Assembly (NCBI GenBank): GCA_033239525.1
Contig: BSYO01000009.1
Span: 17,195,299 to 17,259,298, forward strand
DNA from: Nepenthes gracilis
Lineage: Eukaryota > Streptophyta > Magnoliopsida > Caryophyllales > Nepenthaceae
DNA length: 64,000 bases
Direction: 5' to 3'
Shown here: positions 58,155 to 64,000 of the stretch, piece after piece
Position numbering within the stretch: the first letter of the stretch is position 1
Layout: each line of letters opens with the position of its first letter
The notes under the pieces: model-generated
What the model saw: the letters and a program-made list of their open reading frames with translations, nothing else
Databases searched by the model: none
Told to the model about the DNA's origin: nothing
Program-made: the position numbers and the translations under genes

Positions 58155-59795
58155 ATGGCTTCGACCTCTATTTCCAACATATCTTTCGTTTTTCGAGAGA
58201 GGGACGTAAAGGCGCTGTGTGTTGAATTTAATATCCCAAAAGACATTGCGCGGAGGGTTCCGGACAAGGAAAATAGGGCCTTCTCTCCACCGGCGAGACA
58301 CGTAACAGTGTATGAGGCCCACCTGAGAAGCGGTCTCCGTCTTCCTCTTCCGAACGACTTGCAGTCGATCCTCCAAGCTCTGCGAGGCCCTGTGAGTCCC
58401 TATCGCCCAATTCCATACTAATGCTATACGGTATATTTGTACTCTTTGCATCTTCCTTCGTAAGCATTTTAGGCGGTTAACAATATCCATGGTGAAGGGG
58501 CTATTTAAGATAAATCAGGGAGGTGAGTGGATCTCCCTGGTTCCCCGTAGTGGCCTGAAGATAAATATGGCCATCTATGACTCACTGAAGAACTAGAAGA
58601 ATTGATTTTTCTTTGTGAGGGTGACGGAGACCTGGCCCCTGGCAAAGGATTGGGGTCAAGTGCCAGAGGTGTATACTGGGACGCCGTCTGTGGCGGAGAC
58701 GGCGTCCTTAGAGTGGTTGGTCAAACTAGTCAAGGACCACATCTCTGATTTCAGAAGGGATTTCTTAGTCTCCAGGGTAGAGACCAAGAAGGCGAATTGG
58801 GAACCGCCTTCCCCACTTCAGAAGCTTAAGGCGCCGCCGCCGGCGATGATGATGCATCCGGAGGAGTTCAGGGGCTTGTTCATCTGCCCTCGTCCAACAG
58901 ACGATGACTTCATTGACCCGCGGCCCAAAAGGATGGCAGTGGAGACACCCTCCTCATCGTCTTTAGGGCCCGACTATATCGCTATTGGGATTTACAGCGG
59001 CCTCGGCAGTGCCACGGGGATGGAGAAGTCGTTTGAGGATTTGCCGGAGGCTAGAGGAGAAGGCGTTATCCTAGCGCAACCCACGTCACAGCTGGTTCCT
59101 CGAGCGGCGCAGACGGAGACTTTTTCAGAGCCAGCCTGTGAGCCGCCGGCGGAGGCGTAGGAGCCGTCTGTCGGCTCACTAGCCATGCTTGCTGAGCAGT
59201 TGGTGGTTAATCTCGATCCTCCAGCAGCCACAGTGGAGGCTGTCGCTAGTGAGCCTGCTGCCATTGTAGACGACGTAGATGAGGGGCTCCTAGAGGAGAT
59301 CCTAGAGGAGGCCGCCGCCAGCTCGGCTCGTGAGGGCATTGCTTCCGGCTCGCCGCCGTTGGAGCCAGACTTGGAGGCCAGACCTGAGAGGCCTGCGCGG
59401 AGAGTCTGGAAGGTATAATTTTTTGTGATTCTTTCTGCATAACTTCTCCTTTTAGAATTCCTAATTTGTTTTGTTTTTTTTTGGTGCAGAAGGAGAAGGT
59501 GATGGCTGCCATTGCCAAGGTAATGGACAATGGGACCAGTGTGATCTCGACAAGGAGGCGAGAATGCCACGGCCGGGATCTGGTCAAGCGGCTTGGGGGC
59601 GGAATACTGGTCGATGCCGCCGCTTGCAGATCGTGCTCGATCGATACGGAGGCTGAGAACGCTAATCTAAAGGAGGAGAATGCCCGGCTAAGGCAGGAGA
59701 ACGAGCGACTCGGGCACCTTAGCCGACTTGGAGGCGGTGACGGAGTCAAGAATCACCCGAGCTTTGGATACGCCCCCACGAGATTGAGCAGCTGA
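58155..59795 (+). pseudogene. Antisense extra gene of gypsy element 3 (least degraded copy)
   Basis: ATG at 58,155 gives MASTSISNISFVFRERDVKA ... VTVYEAHLRSGLRLPLPNDL, the N-terminal block of the putative gypsy type transposon family. After frame damage near 58,420-58,610 the frame FFFVRVTETWPLAKDWGQVP continues to 59,160 (one TAG) and on to 59,412. A phase-0 intron, 59,413-59,489 (aag/gtataa ... ggtgcag), joins to KEKVMAAIAKVMDNG and a coiled coil rich in EN and LR heptads (NLKEENARLRQENERL). AATAAA at 60,016-60,021 is a likely poly(A) signal. The gene is transcribed against the element and convergent to pol. Biochemical role unknown; a gag-like or regulatory role is inference. Confidence 0.72.
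59413..59489 (+). other. Intron of antisense gene 3
   Basis: GT-AG, 77 bases, T-rich before gtgcag, phase 0. Copies 1 and 2 have introns at the matching place (19,358-19,429 and 38,112-38,180), of 72 and 69 bases, also in phase 0 before the coiled coil. Confidence 0.7.
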
Positions 59796-60347
59796 TGTGG
59801 TTGTGGATGTAGGAAGGGGTCAATTTGTGTCGGCGTATTGTGCGGCTTATTGACCCTAATTTTTCAGTGGACCTGCTTAATATGTCAAACAGGTCCACCC
59901 AGACCTGCGAAAGTCTTGTGGGGGATCCACGAGATGGTCAGACGCCGCCTCCGCCGCCTTTTGCTGATTTTCGGTCTTCTCTTTGTATTATGTAAATTGT
60001 AATATATTTGAAAGCAATAAAATGAGAATTTTTTCACTGTGTCTATTTCTTTTTACTGCTTTGTGCTTACATGTCTACTGTACTTGACGGCCAACTTAGT
60101 TGGTTGGTGGCCATTGTATTGCTGCCAAAGGAGTGAAATCCTTAGGCTTTTTTTGTAGGCAGCTATGTTAACCGGCTTAGCAGTGGCAGCTTGTGAGTGA
60201 AGCCTGGTGGCGTTGCCCAAGTCAAGTGCTGACTTGGGCGGCCAGTGTTGGAGAAGAATCTTTCTTTTTTCGACCATTGTTGACTAATCAAGTTATCTCC
60301 TCGTGGAGGTGGTCGTGGCGTGTGCTGCGCTAGCCTCCTAAAATTTT

Positions 60348-60586
60348 GACCGCTAATTGACCACTTGGATGACCAAGGTTTAGATTCGACCATATATGGG
60401 CTGCCTGGATGATCAGGGTTTAATACGACCGCTAACGGACGGCTCGGATGACCGAGGTTCATACTAGACCGCTTACGGGCCACCTAGATAACCAGGGTTT
60501 AAATACGACTGCTAATGGGCCGCTCGGATGATCGAAGTTCATGTTTGACCACTTATGGGCCCCCTGGATGATCAGGGTTTAGAAAC
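60348..60586. repeat. Six-unit 40-bp tandem array between antisense gene and pol (element 3)
   Basis: Six contiguous units of 39-40 bases starting with gacc or gact and containing ggatgatcagggtt or ggatgaccgaggtt. The array is directly repeated without spacers. It resembles the 43-44 bp array of element 1 at the same place. Confidence 0.85.
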
Positions 60587-60759
60587 GAGAGGGTGAGGAC
60601 CCTCCCGACTTAGGAGCAGTCTAGGTCGGATAACCTGCAAAGCAAACACACATATATATATGCACACAGGAAGGGGAAGGCAGTATGCTAAGGAAACACT
60701 CATTTTGACGAATTGAAATATGCAAGCGAATGCGTACACACAATAATACAAATACGTAC

Positions 60760-61800
60760 CTGTGCCCTTTATTGGAAGTAGCGTTTGAGGTGGATCGTGT
60801 TCCACGTTCGTGGGACCAACTTTTCATCCTAGTTTCGGAGTTTGTATGCTTCGTTTTGCAAGACGACGGAGACTGGGAAAGGCCCTTCCCAATTAGGAGA
60901 CAGCTTATTGCGGCCGGCGAACTTACCTGTGGCCTCGACGCCTCATAGGACCATGTCTCCAACATCGAATTGTCGCGCATTTACCTTTTTGTTGTAGTAT
61001 CAGGCAATTCGATGTTGGTAGGCCGCTATCCATATTCTGGCAGCGTTGCGAGCTTCCTCTAACAAATCTAGGTGTTCCCTAATTTGTTGGGAGTTTCTCT
61101 GTGGGCCAAACGATTTCACCCTAAGACTTGGAAGCCCGATTTCTATTGGGATTACCGCTTCAGTCTCGTAACATAGACTGAATGGTGTCTCGCGCGTTGG
61201 TTCTTTTGGAGTTGTCCAGTAAGACCAGAAAACCGAGGGAGCTCGTCTACCAAGAAGCCCCTGCGTCCTTCGGCTTGGTTTTTAACCTGTGTTGTAGCAT
61301 TCGGTTCGTGATCTCCACTTGTCGATTAGCTTGGGAGCATGCCACCGAAGTGTGGACTAAGTTGATGCCAAGGCTGGCGTAATACTTGGCGAAATATTTT
61401 TCTGAGAATTGGGTCCCGTTGTCGGTCACGACGACCTCAGAGATGCCGAATTTGCAAATAATGTTTTTACGAAGAAATTCAAGAACATTGTGCTCCGTAA
61501 TCTTCGCTAGTGAGATGGCCTCGACCCACTTGGTGGAGTAGTCGTGCCCACGATGATAAACTTCCTTTGTCCCGAGGCAACGGGAAGTGGGTCTAAAATG
61601 TCAAACCCCCATTGCGCGAAAGGGCCAAGGGGCCGAAAGTGTCTTCAGGTCAGCGGACGGCTTGCGGTAAAGGTTACTATTAAGCTGGAAACTTTCACAC
61701 TTCTTCAAAAATTTGAACGCGTCCTTTTTCATCGAGGGCTAGTAGTAGCCCTGTTGCATGACCTTGAAGGCTAAGTTTTTTCCGCCAATGTGCGATCCAC
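60760..61800 (-). pseudogene. Gypsy integrase (element 3)
   Basis: The zinc-binding region reads EVHLGICGSHIGGK...GYY*PSMKKDAFKFLKKCESF: His residues and one Cys are kept, the last Cys is Phe, and a stop replaces Trp. The core has YSTKWVEAISLAK, VVTDNGTQFSE and NRQVEITNRML, but the frame changes before the first. The C-terminal part includes KLSPNWEGPFPV and the region leading to NTIHLKRYF. It is convergent to the antisense gene on the plus strand. Confidence 0.8.
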
Positions 61801-62099
61801 AAATCCCGAGGTGCACTTCACCCAATGCGTAGTCAGCTTCTTCGGGTTGAGTAGCCACGGCGATATAGCCGTCCATCTACCACAGTGTACCAGCCAACTG
61901 TCTTTTTGATTCACTTAGCCTTCTGTGTCTTCTGGTAATAATCCATCAGCCAAAAAGCTAAGGTAGGGCGTCATCTAGTTTTTCGCTTCGAAAATCTGCA
62001 TCGCCTCCTGTTTCTCTATACTGGGAGCGTTTAGAATCTCCCTCATATCCCTCGAGTACTATTCTGGATTTTCAACAGAAGCAGTTCTAACCAGTTGGT

Positions 62100-62470
62100 C
62101 TACCTTCTAGTTTTCAGTTCTGAAAACATGAACCAGGGTTAGTTTGTCAAAACCCTGGACGGTCTCCCTTGCCTTTTCCAAGTACTTAGCCAGGTGAGGG
62201 TTGCTTATTTCAAAGTCTCCATTGACCTAGTTAACAATTAGTTTGGAGTAGTTGTAGACCGTTAACCTCTTGGCAGAGCACTCCATGCCTAATCTTAATC
62301 CGGCTAACAGAGCCTCATATTCGGTAACATTGTTGGTTGCCGGAAAATCGAGTCTGAGGGAAGTACTTCACCTCAAACCCATCTAAAGTTGTGAGGACCA
62401 CTCTAGCGCCACTACGGGCATCCGTAGACGATCCGTCTACGTGGAGTACTCATTTCAAACTCCAAAAACC
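62100..62470 (-). pseudogene. Second (archaeal-type) RNase H domain of Tat pol (element 3)
   Basis: On the minus strand HVDGSSTDARSGARVVLTT, then after a frame change NNVTEYEALLAGLRLGMECS and VNGDFEISNPHLAKYLEKAR, with a stop just before VNGDF. These match the extra RNase H found after the gypsy RNase H in Tat-lineage elements. D in HVDGSS and E in TEYEALL are kept. Confidence 0.75.
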
Positions 62471-62532
62471 GCACCACGCTTTCATCGGGTTGCTCTTCTA
62501 GAACTCGTGATTTCTAAAAGTCACCGAGCCTA

Positions 62533-62949
62533 CTATTTTACAGCAGGTCTGAGCGGAAATTTGATGTCAAACTCGCCCAATATGATAGCCCATTTTACCA
62601 GTCGTTCAGAAACGTCGGGTTTCTGGAGTATATTTTTCAAAGGCTGGTCTATAAGGACCACTACACGGTATGCCTGAAAGTATGGCCTTAACTTTCGCGC
62701 AGAGAATATAAGTGCCAGGGCCAATTTTTCTGCGCGCGAGTAGCGGGTCTCTTGGCCGGTTAAAGTTTTACTTACATAGTAGATCGGCCGTTGAGTGTCG
62801 GAATTCTGGTGTACGAGGACAGAACTAAGGGATGCTTCCGACACTATCAGGTAAAGATACAGCTCTTCTTTGCCATTGGGTGACACTAGCAACGGTGGGT
62901 TGGCCAGATACCGCTTCAATTCATCGAAAGCTTTTTGGCAGTTTGTCAT
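62533..62949 (-). pseudogene. Gypsy RNase H domain (element 3)
   Basis: An open 138-codon stretch: KAFDELKRYLANPPLL, LYLIVSEASLSSVLVHQN, RPIYYVSKTLTGQETRYS, EKLALALIFSARKLRPYFQ. In most gypsy elements the second block reads with Asp where this has Glu (VSEAS). It directly follows the reverse transcriptase in the polyprotein. Confidence 0.85.
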
Positions 62950-62952
62950 CCA

Positions 62953-63700
62953 TTAAAACCCGCTGGATTTTGTTCCTCTTAGGGCCTTAAAGAAGGGCTG
63001 GTACTTGTTGTCAGACTTCGCGAGGAAGCGGGACAGCTCTACCAGCCGTCTAGTCAACCGCTGGACATCCTTTATGCTCCGCGATGGACCCATGCCTGCG
63101 AGGGCCTTAATTCCCCATTGGGAGACGATGAAATCCAAGAATTTACCGGAGGCTATCCCGAAGACACACTTAGTCGAATTCAGCTTCATGTGATACTTGC
63201 AGAGCACCTCAAATGACTCTGTCAGGTCACGGATGCAGTCGCCGGTGATCTTACTCTTGACGAGCATGTCGACGTAGACCTCCATGTTGCGACCGATCTG
63301 TTTTTCAAACATCTTGTTGACCAATCGTTGATAGGTTGCTCCAACGTTTTTTAGTCCGAAGGGTATCATTTTGTAGCAGTAAGTGCCCTGATCAGTCATG
63401 AACGAGGTGTGCTCCTCGTCCTTCAGACTCATCCGGATCTGGTTGTAACCTAAATAGGCATCCATGAAGCTTAGCAGTTCATATCCGGTTGTCGAGTCAA
63501 CCAGCAGGTCGATCCTGAGTAAGGGAAAGCTGTCCTTTGGGCAGACTTTGTTAACATCGGTGAAATCGACGAACATCTGTCATTTTTTATTACTTTTCTT
63601 CACTAAGACGACGTTAGAGAGCCAATCTGGGTAGTGGACTTCTCTAATAAATCCTACGTTTTGATTTCTTCACTCTCCCTCGATGGCGATCGCCTTTTCT
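62953..63700 (-). pseudogene. Gypsy reverse transcriptase (element 3), catalytic motif broken
   Basis: Starts upstream of 63,576 with EVHYPDWLSNVVLVKKSNKK, a stop where Trp is usual, then MFVDFTDVNKVCPKDSFPL. FMDAYLGYNQI and YCYKMIPFGLKNVGATYQRL are intact. The catalytic YVDD motif has lost one codon and reads VYVDMLVKS near 63,262-63,290, so one of the two catalytic aspartates is missing. Closely related pol fragments occur in the mosaic at 3,085-3,445. Confidence 0.88.
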
Positions 63701-64000
63701 GAGTGGTTTCTCGCTTTTGCCCGACGGGCTTCCGACTAGGATCAAGCCTCCACTTATGGACCATCATCTCAACCGGGATCCGGGCATGTCCTGCTAGAGT
63801 TCACGCGAAAACATCAGCGTTCCGTCGCAGGAACGCGAACAACTCATCTCGGGAACGCGAACAACTCATCGCGCAGTGTTCCGGCGAGTGAGCCATCGAT
63901 CTGTACACACATTTTCGGTTCCTCCAAGTTCAGTGGGACTAGATCTGTGGCTTTGCTAGACTGCGCTTGTTGTTGGATTGTCTCGTCTCAATGGTCGAGT
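63701..64000 (-). other. Upstream pol region of gypsy element 3
   Basis: Continues the minus-strand pol polyprotein toward the protease, but no motif is clear in the available 300 bases. The plus-strand ORF at 63,703-63,891 is a shadow. Confidence 0.4.

Larger units (their letters stand above)
56576..64000 (-). mobile_element. Ty3/gypsy Tat-type element 3 (continues past the window end)
   Basis: In minus orientation: reverse transcriptase, RNase H, a second RNase H, integrase, 40-bp tandem array, then an antisense gene on the plus strand, a spacer with GGATC-rich repeats, and a 3' LTR. The extra RNase H and the antisense ORF between pol and the 3' LTR are known marks of the Tat lineage. The 5' LTR and gag lie outside the window. 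Pol is broken in several places. Confidence 0.85.

Noticed and set aside
60348..60586. CRISPR-like array
   Set aside because: Units are directly contiguous 40-bp tandem repeats without unique spacers, inside a plant retrotransposon.
1..64000. tRNA, rRNA or organelle-derived genes
   Set aside because: No cloverleaf-like or rRNA core sequence was found on either strand by reading; a dedicated scan was not possible.

Overview
This is a plant nuclear contig, almost certainly from an angiosperm. It has spliced genes with GT-AG introns, AT-rich spacers, plant Ty1/copia and Ty3/gypsy retrotransposons, solo LTRs and MITEs. Two host genes are complete. One is U2AF35, the small subunit of the U2 snRNP auxiliary factor (7,368-9,674, +, 5 coding exons, 310 aa). 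The other is a FACKEL-type sterol delta(14)-reductase (21,838-35,999, +, 13 coding exons, 369 aa). Both splice models close with every phase matching.

Layout. 1-6,060 is a scrambled mosaic: short blocks of the U2AF35 3' region alternate with Tat-lineage gypsy sequence and unassigned GC-rich sequence. 7.3-12.5 kb is U2AF35 and its downstream region. 13.2-16.6 kb is an imperfect, locally scrambled AT-rich duplication. 16.4-21.1 kb is gypsy element 1 (truncated). 21.5-36 kb is the sterol reductase gene, with MITEs at its 5' end and in its introns. 37.7-41.0 kb is gypsy element 2, whose two ends are inverted copies of the same LTR end. 42.9-44.2 kb is a pair of short direct repeats. 45.06-50.44 kb is a Tnt1/Tork-like copia element on the minus strand. 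54,084-55,224 is a solo LTR with a perfect 5-bp target duplication. 56.6-64 kb is gypsy element 3, running off the window.

The most interesting theme is the gypsy family. All three copies carry an extra gene (gag-like, resembling the 'putative gypsy type transposon' family) transcribed against the element. Each copy has its own upstream region with a CACGTG box and a short phase-0 intron at the same place in the protein. Two copies have a clear AATAAA downstream, and two have a 40-44 bp tandem array between this gene and the convergent pol. Pol in element 3 has a reverse transcriptase, two RNases H and an integrase, which is the Tat-lineage arrangement; all are inactivated. Antisense extra ORFs are already known in Tat elements. 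The conserved antisense intron and the inverted-LTR element are the parts I would check first.

Caution: the two mosaics (1-6.06 kb and 13.2-16.6 kb) alternate between templates every 10-60 bases. This looks more like a consensus or gap-filling error than biology. Genes annotated inside them should not be trusted.
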